A stretch of 64,000 nt of DNA from Mycolicibacter heraklionensis (GTDB lineage: Bacteria; Actinomycetota; Actinomycetes; Mycobacteriales; Mycobacteriaceae): contig NZ_LDPO01000005.1 in assembly GCF_001021505.1 (NCBI RefSeq), forward strand, positions 1 through 64,000. The letters run 5' to 3'. This document shows positions 8,601 to 16,570 of the stretch, piece after piece (within the stretch, counting starts at the first letter, position 1; every line of letters starts with the position of its first letter). Position numbers and translations under genes: made by a program. The notes beneath the pieces were generated by a model. That model saw nothing but the letters and a program-made list of their open reading frames with translations, ran no database searches and had not been told where the DNA came from.

Positions 8601-9243
8601 CGACAAGGACCTGGCCGAGGTGTACACCACCTGGGGCGGGTTCGCCTACGGCCGCGGACTGGACGGCTGCGCCGCATCCGAGGACATGCGCACCAACTAC
8701 CGCCGGATCAAGGTGGCGGCCAAGAACATCGACACCCGCGAGCACGACATCGCCGACTCCGATGACTACTTCGTCTATCACGGCGGCATGATCGCGACCG
8801 TGCGGGCGCTGACCGGCGCCGACCCGAAAGCCTACGTGGGGGACTCGACGTCGCCGGATGCCGTCCACACCCGCACGCTGGCCGAAGAGACCGCGCGGGT
8901 GTTTCGGGCCCGGGTGGTCAACCCGCGCTGGATCTCCGCGATGCGCCGACACGGCTACAAGGGTGCGTTCGAACTGGCCGCCACCGTCGACTATCTGTTC
9001 GGGTTCGACGCCACCGCGGGAGTGGTGCACGACTGGATGTACGAGAAGCTCGCGGCCGAGTACGTCCTGGACCCGCAGACCCGGGAGTTCCTCGACAAGT
9101 CCAACCCGTGGGCGCTGCATGGCATCGTGGAACGGTTGACCGAGGCTGCCGACCGGGGCCTGTGGGAGCAACCCGACCCGGAGACCCTGGCGGCACTGCG
9201 GCAGGCTTACCTGGACGTCGAGGGGGACCTGGAGGACCGGTGA
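5668..9243 (+). CDS. cobN: Cobaltochelatase large subunit CobN
   Basis: A 1191-residue protein of normal CobN length. CobN/magnesium-chelatase H-type landmarks include HLGKHGSMEWLPGK starting at H515, and the C-terminal region with WGTSAMRTSGDD and GGFAYGRGLDG. CobN inserts Co2+ into hydrogenobyrinic acid a,c-diamide in the aerobic pathway, driven by an AAA+/VWA partner; the ChlI-ChlD-like protein at 19541-21478 is the likely partner. ATG 5668 is preceded by AGGAGGA and by a compact cobalamin riboswitch. An upstream in-frame extension from 5524 runs through the riboswitch and is not used. First gene of cobN-cobF-cobQ-cobK. Confidence 0.95.
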   Translation: MRRIALLSTSDTDLLSARASGAAYRLGNPARHDIQPLLDGVDVVVLRILGSSAEIADELKLLRATGLPLVVLGGERSPNAELMECSTVPIGLAAQAHAYLAEGGPANLAQLHAFLCDTVLLTGEGFDEPAVIPEWGYGKRSEPAAAPDAVRIGVLYYRAHEVSGNAGFAHALADAIDACGRAVGVPIFAASLRNAPDELFGALGQLDAVVVCMLAAGGAMNATAGVSAGDDDGAWDIERIAALDIPVFQGLCLASSRADWEANDDGVTPLDSATQIAIPEFDGRIITVPFSFKEIDDDGLPHYAADAERCARVAGVVVNHAVLRRIPNAQKKLALVLSAYPTKHSRVGNAVGLDTPVSAVRLLRRLADEGYDVGDGFGVLDIDDETAAGDRLIHTLIEAGGQDEDWLSAAQLSDAQVRVTAQQYAQWTAELPDELRDAMATAWGPAPGKLFVNDSGEIVLAALQSGNIVLMIQPPRGFGENPVAIYHDPELPPSHHYLAAYRWLAHGFGAHAVIHLGKHGSMEWLPGKTAALSSACATDAMIADLPLVYPFLVNDPGEGAQAKRRAHATIVDHLIPPMARAESYGDIARLEQLLDEYGNIATMDPAKLPAIRGEIWNLMRAAEMHRDLGLDERPEDEEFDDFLLHVDGWLCEIKDAQIRDGLHVLGGAPTGPERVNLVLAILRAPQVWGGVDHAVPGLRAALGLKEGAAAAAVDEIEDRARELVEAMEAAGWETGVADTLHPDPEVCRVLRFAATEVVPRLAGTAAELDSVLHALAGGFVRPGPSGSPLRGLVNVLPTGRNFYTVDPRAVPSRLAWQTGQAMADSLVRRYLDDTGVYPESVGLSVWGTSAMRTSGDDVAEVLALLGVRPEWDEASRRVSGLEVASLAELGRPRIDVTVRISGFFRDAFPHVVTMLDDAVRLVAALDEPDEANFVAAHARADLAEHGDLRRATTRVFGSAPGSYGAGILQVIESGTWRDDKDLAEVYTTWGGFAYGRGLDGCAASEDMRTNYRRIKVAAKNIDTREHDIADSDDYFVYHGGMIATVRALTGADPKAYVGDSTSPDAVHTRTLAEETARVFRARVVNPRWISAMRRHGYKGAFELAATVDYLFGFDATAGVVHDWMYEKLAAEYVLDPQTREFLDKSNPWALHGIVERLTEAADRGLWEQPDPETLAALRQAYLDVEGDLEDR

Positions 9244-9974
9244 AGGTTTGGATTCTCGGTATCGGCATGGGGCCTGCGCACGTCACCGCCGAGGTCGCCG
9301 ACGCGCTGCGATCGGCCGACTACGTCGTGGCCCCCGAGAAATCCTCCGACGACGCCCTCTTGGCACTTCGGCGGGCAGTCGTGGACGCGTACGCCGGTAC
9401 GGTCCCGATCGTCACCGTCTCCGACCCGCGCAGGGACCGTTCCCCGGGGCTGACGACGGCCGGGTATGAGAACGCCGTCGCCGACTGGCATGCGGAGCGC
9501 GCGGCGCGCTACGCCGAGGTGCTGCGTGAGCGGGGAGGCACTGCAGCATTTCTGGTGTGGGGTGATCCGGCGCTGTACGACTCGACGATCCGCATTGTCG
9601 AGCAGGTGAAAGCCCTTGGGCTTGAACTGGATTACGATGTGCTGCCCGGGATCAGCGCACCGCAGCTGCTGGCGGCCCGGCACCGGATCGTGCTGCACGA
9701 AGTGGGCCGGCCGGTGCACATCACCACCGGCCGACGGCTGATCGAGGCGGTCGATGAAGGCCAGGACAACATCGTCGCGATGCTCAACAGCGAGCTCGAT
9801 CTTTCCGCGGTGGCCGACTGGACGATCTGGTGGGGCGCCAACCTCGGCGCGACGGGGGAGCGACTGGTCAGTGGCCGAGTCGCGGACGTCGCCGACGAGA
9901 TCGCGGCCGCCCGTGGCGCGGCCAGGGCCGAGGCGGGTTGGGTGATGGACGTGTTCCTGGTGCGGCGAACCTGA
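9240..9974 (+). CDS. cobF: Precorrin-6A synthase (deacetylating) CobF
   Basis: A 244-residue SAM-dependent tetrapyrrole methylase. The N-terminal VWILGIGMGPAHVT segment is the SAM-binding glycine-rich start of the fold, and WGDPALYDSTIR is the family G-D-P motif. CobF methylates C1 of precorrin-5 with loss of acetate, an enzyme confined to the aerobic route. The start is GTG 9240, overlapping the cobN stop (GTGA), and the stop overlaps the cobQ ATG by one base, so the four genes are translated as a unit. Confidence 0.9.
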   Translation: MKVWILGIGMGPAHVTAEVADALRSADYVVAPEKSSDDALLALRRAVVDAYAGTVPIVTVSDPRRDRSPGLTTAGYENAVADWHAERAARYAEVLRERGGTAAFLVWGDPALYDSTIRIVEQVKALGLELDYDVLPGISAPQLLAARHRIVLHEVGRPVHITTGRRLIEAVDEGQDNIVAMLNSELDLSAVADWTIWWGANLGATGERLVSGRVADVADEIAAARGAARAEAGWVMDVFLVRRT

Positions 9975-11425
9975 TGGCGGGCATCCTGATCGCCGGAACC
10001 ACCAGCGACGCCGGAAAGACCGTGGTGGCCACCGGTGTGTGCCGGGCACTGGACCGCCGCGGGGTGCGGGTGGCGCCCTACAAGGCGCAGAACATGTCGA
10101 ACAACTCCATGGTGTGTGTCGATGCCGACGGCTTGGCGACCGAAATCGGCCGGGCGCAATGGATTCAGGCCTGCGCAGCGCGGGCGGTCCCGGAGCCGGC
10201 GATGAACCCGGTACTGCTCAAGCCCGGTAGTGACCAGCAAAGTCACGTGGTGCTGATGGGCCGGCCGTGGGGGACACTGTCGTCGTCGAACTGGATGAAC
10301 GGCCGGGCGGAATTGGCCGCGTCAGCACACCGTGCCTACGACGATCTCGCCGGGCGCTACGACGTGATCGTCGCCGAGGGCGCGGGCAGCCCGACCGAGA
10401 TCAACCTGCGCACCGGCGATTACGTGAACATGGGCTTGGCGCGCCACGCCGGCCTGCCGGTGGTGGTCGTCGGCGACGTGGACCGCGGCGGGGTGTTCGC
10501 GGCGTTCTTCGGCACTGTCGCCCTGCTGTCGAGCGAGGACCAGGCGCTGGTGGCCGGGTTCATCGTGAACAAGTTCCGTGGCCAGCAGCGGCTGTTGGAG
10601 CCCGGGCTGGCCGATCTGGAGCGCCTCACCGGCCGGCGAGTGTTCGGCACGCTGCCGTGGCACCCGGAGCTGTGGCTGGACTCCGAGGACGCGCTCGACC
10701 TGGACCGCCGGCGCTCGGCGCGCACCGCGGCGCGCCGGGTTGCGGTGATCCGGCTGCCACGGATCAGCAATTTCACCGACCTGGACGCACTCGGGCTGGA
10801 ACCCGAGCTGGACGTGGTGTTCGCTGCCGACCCGCGCGGGGTGTCCGACGCCGATCTGGTGGTGCTGCCCGGAACCCGGGCAACGATCAGCGATCTGGCC
10901 TGGCTGCGGTCGCGCGGAATCGACTCCGCGATCGCCGCGCACGCCGCCGCGGGCAAGCCGGTACTGGGGATCTGCGGGGGCTTCCAGATGCTGGGCCGGA
11001 TGATCCGCGATCCCCAGGGAATCGAGGGAGCGCCCGCCGAAGTAGCCGGGCTGGGCCTGCTCGATGTTGAAACCTGTTTCGCCGCAGACAAGGTCCTGCG
11101 CCTGTCCGACGGCGGATACGAGATCCACCACGGCCGCATCACCCGCGGTGACGGTGCCGGTGAGTTTCCCGGCGGTGCCCGGGCTGCTCAGGTGTTCGGC
11201 ACCATGCGGCACGGTGCCTTGGAGTCCGACGCGCTGCGCACGGCATTCCTGCGTGCCACCCTGGGCCTGGAACCGTCGGGTGTGTCCTTTCCCGCCGCCC
11301 GGGAGCGTCGCCTCGACCTGCTCGGGGATCTGATCGAAGAACACCTGGACGTCGACGCCCTGCTGGAGCTGGCGGGCGGCGGGCCGCCGACGGGGCTGCC
11401 GTTCCTACCGCCGGGGGCACCGTGA
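9974..11425 (+). CDS. cobQ: Cobyric acid synthase CobQ
   Basis: A 483-residue glutamine-dependent amidotransferase. The N-terminal P-loop-like GTTSDAGKT (residues 8-16) binds ATP, and KAQNMSNNSMV is strongly conserved in CobQ. The C-terminal class I-like glutaminase domain has nucleophile Cys334 in GICGGFQMLG and a late His region (YEIHHGRI). It amidates four carboxylates of adenosylcobyrinic acid a,c-diamide. ATG 9974 overlaps the cobF stop; the gene ends overlapping the cobK start (GTGA). Confidence 0.93.
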   Translation: MAGILIAGTTSDAGKTVVATGVCRALDRRGVRVAPYKAQNMSNNSMVCVDADGLATEIGRAQWIQACAARAVPEPAMNPVLLKPGSDQQSHVVLMGRPWGTLSSSNWMNGRAELAASAHRAYDDLAGRYDVIVAEGAGSPTEINLRTGDYVNMGLARHAGLPVVVVGDVDRGGVFAAFFGTVALLSSEDQALVAGFIVNKFRGQQRLLEPGLADLERLTGRRVFGTLPWHPELWLDSEDALDLDRRRSARTAARRVAVIRLPRISNFTDLDALGLEPELDVVFAADPRGVSDADLVVLPGTRATISDLAWLRSRGIDSAIAAHAAAGKPVLGICGGFQMLGRMIRDPQGIEGAPAEVAGLGLLDVETCFAADKVLRLSDGGYEIHHGRITRGDGAGEFPGGARAAQVFGTMRHGALESDALRTAFLRATLGLEPSGVSFPAARERRLDLLGDLIEEHLDVDALLELAGGGPPTGLPFLPPGAP

Positions 11426-12156
11426 CGCGCCTGTTGCTGCTCGGCGGCACCGCCGAAGCCCGAGCGCTCGCCGATCGGCTGGTCGCCGCGGGTGTCGACG
11501 TCACGACCTCGCTCGCCGGCCGGGTCGCCGACCCACGGCTGCCGACCGGGGCGGTGCGGATCGGCGGATTCGGCGGAATCGACGGCCTGCGAGCGGCATT
11601 GGCCGACTACGACGCCGTCGTGGATGCCACCCACCCGTTCGCGACGACGATGTCGGCCAACGCGGCCGCGGCATGCGCGGCGGCCGGGCGGCCGCTGCTG
11701 CGGCTGGAGCGGCCCGGCTGGTCGCAGCGCGCCGGACAGTTGTGGCAGTGGGCCGACTCGCACGCCCACGCCGCGCAGCTCACCGCCCGGCTGGGGCGGC
11801 GGCCGGTGCTGACCATCGGGCGTCAGCAGTTGGCGTCGTACCTGCCGGCGCTGGCCGACGCGGAGGTGCTGGCGCGGGTGGTCGAGCCGCCGTCGATCAG
11901 CCTGCCGCCCAACTGGTCGGTGATCAGGGACCGGGGTCCCTACGCGCTGCCCGGAGAACTCGCGTTGCTGCGCGATCACCGCGCCGATGTGGTCGTCACG
12001 AAGGACTCCGGGGGCGAATACACCTGGCCGAAGATGCTGGCCGCCGAGGAACTCGGCCTGCCGGTGGTCATCGTGCGCCGCCCGGCCCGGCCGGCGGGCG
12101 TGCCGGCGGTGTACGACGTCGAACGAGCGCTGGCCTGGGTGCTATCCGGCGATTGA
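11422..12156 (+). CDS. cobK: Precorrin-6A reductase CobK
   Basis: A 244-residue NADPH-dependent reductase. The LLLLGGTAEARALADRL start is the nucleotide-binding glycine loop, VVDATHPFA is the CobK/CbiJ signature, and VVTKDSGGE sits in the C-terminal half. It reduces the macrocycle of precorrin-6A to precorrin-6B. Start is GTG 11422, coupled to cobQ. Its 3' end overlaps the end of the convergent membrane-protein gene by 15 bases. Confidence 0.92.
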   Translation: MTRLLLLGGTAEARALADRLVAAGVDVTTSLAGRVADPRLPTGAVRIGGFGGIDGLRAALADYDAVVDATHPFATTMSANAAAACAAAGRPLLRLERPGWSQRAGQLWQWADSHAHAAQLTARLGRRPVLTIGRQQLASYLPALADAEVLARVVEPPSISLPPNWSVIRDRGPYALPGELALLRDHRADVVVTKDSGGEYTWPKMLAAEELGLPVVIVRRPARPAGVPAVYDVERALAWVLSGD

Positions 12157-12588
12157 GGCGACCTGCAGTGCGGCGCCCGCGGTCAGCAGTGCGGCGACCT
12201 TGACCACTTCCAGCCCCGCGTAGGCGTAGTGGGCGCGGGAGCGCTCGATGATGCCGCCGGGTGGGGCGGTCTGCGCGGCCAGCACCGCATCCGAGCGGCG
12301 GCGCAGTCGGGGCCGGACCACCAGCACCTGAACGGTCAGCACTGCCACCGCAACGCAGACCCCCGCCAGCGCCAGCGGCCCCGGGCGATCGGCGGCCACC
12401 GCGAGCACCACCACCGTCGCCAGCGCGATCTCCACCGCATTGAGGGCCCGGAACACCAGGCGACCGATGCCCAGCCCCAGGGGAATGGTGATCCCCGGCG
12501 CCCGGAACTTCAGCGGCGCTTCCAGGAACGAGATCGCCAACACCATGCCCAGCCAGGCAAAAACGACTGCTGCCGCGAGAGCACCCAT
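12142..12588 (-). CDS. Small membrane protein, uncharacterised
   Basis: A 148-residue protein with about four hydrophobic segments: near residues 1-20, 30-60, 65-90 and the C-terminus. ATG 12588 has GGAGGTG upstream. I recognise no catalytic motif; the charged loop RPRLRRRSDAVLAA and the segment ERSRAHYAYAGLEVVKVAAL are its most polar parts. It is divergent from the ABM-family gene and not obviously part of cobalamin synthesis, although it sits inside the cluster. Confidence 0.65.
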   Translation of the reverse strand: MGALAAAVVFAWLGMVLAISFLEAPLKFRAPGITIPLGLGIGRLVFRALNAVEIALATVVVLAVAADRPGPLALAGVCVAVAVLTVQVLVVRPRLRRRSDAVLAAQTAPPGGIIERSRAHYAYAGLEVVKVAALLTAGAALQVASIAG

Positions 12589-12710
12589 AGCGCCACCTCC
12601 AGGGATACCTGTGTCCGTCGGTTGCAGGTAACGTATCTGTGTCGCGTCGTAACAGACAAGAGTCTTTGGTCGGTAATCCTGGCCACCCGCCGTCGGGCAG
12701 ACTGGCAAGC

Positions 12711-13001
12711 GTGATTGTGGAACATGGAGTACTGCCCATCCGGCCGGGCAGCGAAGCCGATTTCGAAGCAGCGTTCGCCAAGGCGCGACCGCTGATCTCC
12801 GCCCAGCCCGGGTTCCTGGGCATTTCGATGTCCCGGTCGGTCGAGTCGCCGAATCTGTACCTGCTGCTGGTCCAGTGGGAGAACATCGAAGCCCACACCG
12901 AGGGTTTTCGGAAGTCCCCGGAATTCGAACAATGGCGTGCGCTGTTGCACGGTTTCTACGAGTCACCGCCGGTGATCGAGCACTTCGTGGGCATCGACTG
13001 A
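12711..13001 (+). CDS. Antibiotic-biosynthesis-monooxygenase (ABM) family protein
   Basis: A 96-residue single-domain protein of the dimeric alpha/beta barrel ABM fold: VIVEHGVLPIRPGSEADFEAA at the start, then a GFLGISMSRSVESPNLYLLL strand pair and QWENIEAHTEGFRKSPEFEQW, the helix that usually carries the family's W-x-N/S-x-E/A-H motif. Members include cofactor-free quinol monooxygenases and heme-degrading enzymes; the substrate cannot be told. I chose GTG 12711 because the fold begins there; an upstream GTG at 12639 would add 24 unlikely residues. Confidence 0.75.
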   Translation: MIVEHGVLPIRPGSEADFEAAFAKARPLISAQPGFLGISMSRSVESPNLYLLLVQWENIEAHTEGFRKSPEFEQWRALLHGFYESPPVIEHFVGID

Positions 13002-13015
13002 GGAGATGGTCGCCC

Positions 13016-13296
13016 GTGGACGCACAGCGAACCCTGGAGTTCAACGCCCGTAACATCGTGGAGTTCCGCAGCAGCGGCGGAAAACTCGGCGGACGGTTCA
13101 CAACCTGCGGGCAAACCCCTCGGCGACTGTCGAACTCGGCACCGACACCTTCCCGGTGACGGCCACCGAGATCACCGGCGCCGAACATGACCGGCTCTAT
13201 GGGATTCAGGCGCAGCGTTACCCGGGTTTCGCCAGCTATCGCGAACGCACCGAGCGGGTCATCCCGGTCGTCGAGCTGAGTCCCGTGAACAGCTAA
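13016..13296 (+). pseudogene. Remnant of a deazaflavin (F420)-dependent nitroreductase (DDN family)
   Basis: GTG 13016, after AGGAGA, encodes a typical DDN N-terminus (VDAQRTLEFNARNIVEFRSS, then GGKLGG) up to about base 13101. The frame then shifts, and the normal DDN C-terminus follows in the next frame (HNLRANPSATVELG ... YPGFASYRERTERVIPVVEL), ending at TAA 13294-13296. Compared with usual members of about 145-150 residues, some 50 residues covering the F420-binding core are missing. The likely cause is an internal deletion that also shifted frame. No intact product is possible. Confidence 0.8.
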
Positions 13297-13297
13297 C

Positions 13298-15475
13298 TCA
13301 GAGGATGTAGAGCATCTCCTGATAGGTCGGGAGCGGCCACAGGTCGTCGGCCACCACACTCTCCAACGTGTCGGCGGCGGCCCGGACAGCATCCATGGCG
13401 GGCAACAGCGTCTGCTGGGCATGCTTGGCCTCGTCGAACGCGGATTCCGCCGAATGATCGGACAGGGCCTTCTTCAAGGTGTCCAGGGCTCCGATTAGCG
13501 CGCTGATCGGCTCCGAGACGTCCTGCAGGAGTGTCAGACTCGGGGTCATACCTGCCGCGGTCAATGCAGCGGCGTTCTGGGCGAGCTCTGTTTGGTAGCG
13601 GATCGCGGCCGGAAGGATGGTGGTCGAGCCGAGTTCGAGCGCCAGCTTGGCCTCGACGCCGATGGTCAGTGCGTACTGTTCCAGTCGCACCTCGTAGCGG
13701 CTGTGCAGCTCGCGTTCGTTGAAGACGCCGTATTTCTCGAAGACTTCCACCGCCTCGGGTTTGATCAGTTCCGGGATGGCGTCCAGCGTGGTCTTGAGGT
13801 TGGGCAGCCCGCGGGTGGCGGCCTCGGCCTGCCAGTTCTCGGAATAGCCGTCCCCGTTGAAGACCACCGCCCCATGTTCGGTGATGACGTCGGTCAGCAG
13901 CTTCTGCACCGCGGTGTCGAACTCTTCACCATCGGCTACCGCTGTCTCCAGCGCGGTGGCCAAGTAGTCGAACGAGTCGGCCATGATGGTGTTCAGGACG
14001 ATCATCGGCACGGCGACGGTCTGGCCCGCGCCGGGTGCCCGGAACTCGAATCGGTTGCCGGTGAAGGCAAATGGGCTGGTGCGGTTGCGGTCGCCCGGGT
14101 CGGTGGGCAGCACCGGCAGAGTGTCGACGCCGATGATCATGCTGCCCTTACCTTTTGACGACGTCGCAGCGCCCTTGGCGATCTGCTCGAAGACGTCTGC
14201 GAGCTGATCGCCGAGGAAGATCGAGATGATCGCCGGCGGCGCCTCATTGGCGCCCAGTCGGTGGTCATTGGTGGCTGAGGCCACCGAAACGCGCAGCAGC
14301 CCGCCGAACTTGTGCACGGCACGGATGACCGCCGCGCAGAACACCAGGAATTGGGCATTTTCGTGCGGAGTGTCACCCGGCACCAGTAGCGAGCCCAATT
14401 CAGCATTGCCCACCGAGAAGTTGACGTGCTTCCCTGAGCCGTTCACCCCGGCAAAGGGCTTCTCATGGAACAGGCACTCCATACCGTGCTTCTTGGCGAT
14501 GGTCTTGAACACGGTCATCAGCAACTGCTGGTGATCTGAGGCGATATTGGCCTGCTCGAACATCGGGGCCACCTCGAACTGAGCCGGGGCAACCTCGTTG
14601 TGGCGAGTCTTGACCGGAATGCCGAGCTTGAACAGCTCCCGCTCGGTGTCCATCATGAACCCCAGCACCCGCTCGGGGATCGCCCCGAAGTAGTGATCGT
14701 CGAACTCCTGCCCCTTGGGTGGCTTGGCTCCGAACAAGGTGCGGCCGGCGTTGATCAAGTCGGGCCGTGCCAGGAAGAAGTGCCGGTCGACCAGGAAATA
14801 CTCCTGCTCGGGGCCACAGAACGAGACCACCTTCTCCAAGTCCTTGTGCCCGAACAGTTTCAGAATGCGCTCGGCGTGTGCACCCATGGCCTGTTGGCTG
14901 CGGAGCAGGGGCGTCTTGTAGTCCAGCGCCTCGCCGGTCATCGACACGAAAACCGTGGGGATGCACAGGGTGTTGCCGTTGGGATTCTCCAGAATGTAGG
15001 CGGGGCTGGTGACGTCCCAGCCGGTGTAGCCGCGGGCCTCGAACGTCGATCGCAGACCTCCGGACGGGAAGCTCGATGCGTCAGGCTCGCCCTGGGTTAG
15101 GGTCTTGCCGGCGAACTCAGCCAGCGCCTGTCCGTCCGAAACAGGCTCGAGAAAGCTGTCGTGCTTTTCTGCGGTCAGCCCTGTCATCGGATAGAACACG
15201 TGCGCGTAGTGGGTCGCGCCCTTCTCCAACGCCCAGTCTTTCATCGCCGCGCCCACCGCGTCGGCCACCGTCGGGTCAAGCTTGGCGCCCTTTTCGATGG
15301 TCGCTACCACCGATTTGTAGATCGCCTTGGGCAGCCGGGATCGCATCTCCGCCTTGGTGAACACGTTGGCGCCAAAGATCTCACCCGGGGCTTTTGCAGG
15401 GTCGAAGCTGCAAGCGGGGGGCACATGGGCTTCCACTTGCGCAATCGCCTGCAAGCGGGTGGTGTTTCCACTCAA
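13298..15475 (-). CDS. Glutamine synthetase type III (GSIII)
   Basis: A 725-residue protein, the normal length for GSIII and much longer than GlnA-type enzymes. Recognisable blocks: [68 protein letters not shown] and [18 protein letters not shown], which supply the metal, glutamate and ATP sites. It makes glutamine from glutamate and ammonia, probably as a cytosolic dodecamer. No ATG or GTG fits; I chose TTG 15475 because AGGAA lies about 7 bases upstream and the length matches the family. I do not know of this type in M. tuberculosis. I could not convince myself of a GlnR site upstream. Confidence 0.9.
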   Translation of the reverse strand: MSGNTTRLQAIAQVEAHVPPACSFDPAKAPGEIFGANVFTKAEMRSRLPKAIYKSVVATIEKGAKLDPTVADAVGAAMKDWALEKGATHYAHVFYPMTGLTAEKHDSFLEPVSDGQALAEFAGKTLTQGEPDASSFPSGGLRSTFEARGYTGWDVTSPAYILENPNGNTLCIPTVFVSMTGEALDYKTPLLRSQQAMGAHAERILKLFGHKDLEKVVSFCGPEQEYFLVDRHFFLARPDLINAGRTLFGAKPPKGQEFDDHYFGAIPERVLGFMMDTERELFKLGIPVKTRHNEVAPAQFEVAPMFEQANIASDHQQLLMTVFKTIAKKHGMECLFHEKPFAGVNGSGKHVNFSVGNAELGSLLVPGDTPHENAQFLVFCAAVIRAVHKFGGLLRVSVASATNDHRLGANEAPPAIISIFLGDQLADVFEQIAKGAATSSKGKGSMIIGVDTLPVLPTDPGDRNRTSPFAFTGNRFEFRAPGAGQTVAVPMIVLNTIMADSFDYLATALETAVADGEEFDTAVQKLLTDVITEHGAVVFNGDGYSENWQAEAATRGLPNLKTTLDAIPELIKPEAVEVFEKYGVFNERELHSRYEVRLEQYALTIGVEAKLALELGSTTILPAAIRYQTELAQNAAALTAAGMTPSLTLLQDVSEPISALIGALDTLKKALSDHSAESAFDEAKHAQQTLLPAMDAVRAAADTLESVVADDLWPLPTYQEMLYIL

Positions 15476-15646
15476 TGGAGTTCCTATCGTGACAGGTGGC
15501 GTGAGTGGCTTCACCCTAGGAAGGTTGGATGGCGGAGCTGTTACAGACGTGTCACGGGCGCAATTCAGGCACCGGCCCAATCGTTAAATTATCGACGGGC
15601 ACCCGCAGCTCCGGTCGGTCAGGGGATTGGAGAGCCGCCGCCGTCC

Positions 15647-16570
15647 TCATCTCCCGCGACCCAGACACCACGCCACCGCGGTGAGCAGTGCACCCACGCC
15701 CACCCGCCGCGCCAGCCGCGTCGACCGCGGAATATCGGAGGGCACCGGCACCCGGCCGTAACCCATCCGCGCGCGATCCTCCCGCCGATTCCCGTAATAG
15801 GTGTTGACCCCGCCGAGCTGCACGCCCAGCGCCCCGGCGAAAGCGGCCTCGACCACTCCGGCATTGGGACTGGGATGGTGGCGGGCGTCGCGGTGCCACG
15901 CCCGCAGTGCGCCGGCACCATCAGGGCCCAGAGCAGCCGCCAGGACACCGCTCACCCGGGAGGCCGGCAATCCCAGCACGTCATCCAACCGGGCTGCCGC
16001 CCAGCCGAACCGGTCGTAGCGGGCGTTGCGGTGCCCGATCATGGCGTCCAGCGTGTTGGCTGCGCGGTGCGCGATCAGGCCGGGAATCCCAGCCACCGCG
16101 CCCCACACGAACGACCCCACCACCGCATCAGAGGTGTTCTCCGCGACGGATTCGACGACGGCGCGGGCGACCTCGTCGGGGTCCAGTGCGGTCGTGTCAC
16201 GACCGACCAGGTTGCGCACCCGGGTCCTGGCCGAGTCCAGGTCGCCGGCGGCCAGGAAGGCGTGCACGGTATCGGCTTCGCGTTCCAGGGACCGGCCGCC
16301 GAGCACCGCCCAGGTAACTGCCGCAGTCAGGACCGTGCGCGCCAACGGATTTCGGGCTGCACGCTCACCCGCGCAGGCCAGTCCGATGGCGCCCCCGACC
16401 AGGATCAGAACATGGGCGACCCCGCTCGCCCGATTGTCGCGGTAAATCTGCCGCTCCAGCGCCAGTGCGCACGTCCCGAATCCGGCGACCGGGTGCCGCC
16501 GCCTCGGATCACCCCAGACGCGGTCGGCACCATAGCCGAGGGCCAGTCCGAGTGCCCGGGCCGCAATCAC
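15647..16570 (-). CDS. cobD: Adenosylcobinamide-phosphate synthase CobD (CbiB)
   Basis: A 307-residue integral membrane protein of normal CobD length. CobD/CbiB motifs include GYGADRVWGDPRRRHPVAGFG near the N-terminus, VESVAENTSDAVVGSFVWGA in the middle and FGWAAARLDDVLGLPASR. It joins (R)-1-amino-2-propanol phosphate (or its threonine-phosphate precursor product) to adenosylcobyric acid. GTG 16570 overlaps the stop of the CobB-CobC gene (GTGA), so it is the last gene of the riboswitch-led operon. Confidence 0.92.
   Translation of the reverse strand: MIAARALGLALGYGADRVWGDPRRRHPVAGFGTCALALERQIYRDNRASGVAHVLILVGGAIGLACAGERAARNPLARTVLTAAVTWAVLGGRSLEREADTVHAFLAAGDLDSARTRVRNLVGRDTTALDPDEVARAVVESVAENTSDAVVGSFVWGAVAGIPGLIAHRAANTLDAMIGHRNARYDRFGWAAARLDDVLGLPASRVSGVLAAALGPDGAGALRAWHRDARHHPSPNAGVVEAAFAGALGVQLGGVNTYYGNRREDRARMGYGRVPVPSDIPRSTRLARRVGVGALLTAVAWCLGRGR

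Noticed and set aside
12639-12710. Longer start for the ABM-family protein
   Set aside because: The extra residues (MSRRNRQESLVGNPGHPPSG and on) are unlike the fold, and the barrel begins at GTG 12711.
15476-15646. GlnR-type operator upstream of glutamine synthetase III
   Set aside because: Only a single GTAAC-like half site is visible; the paired consensus is not met.
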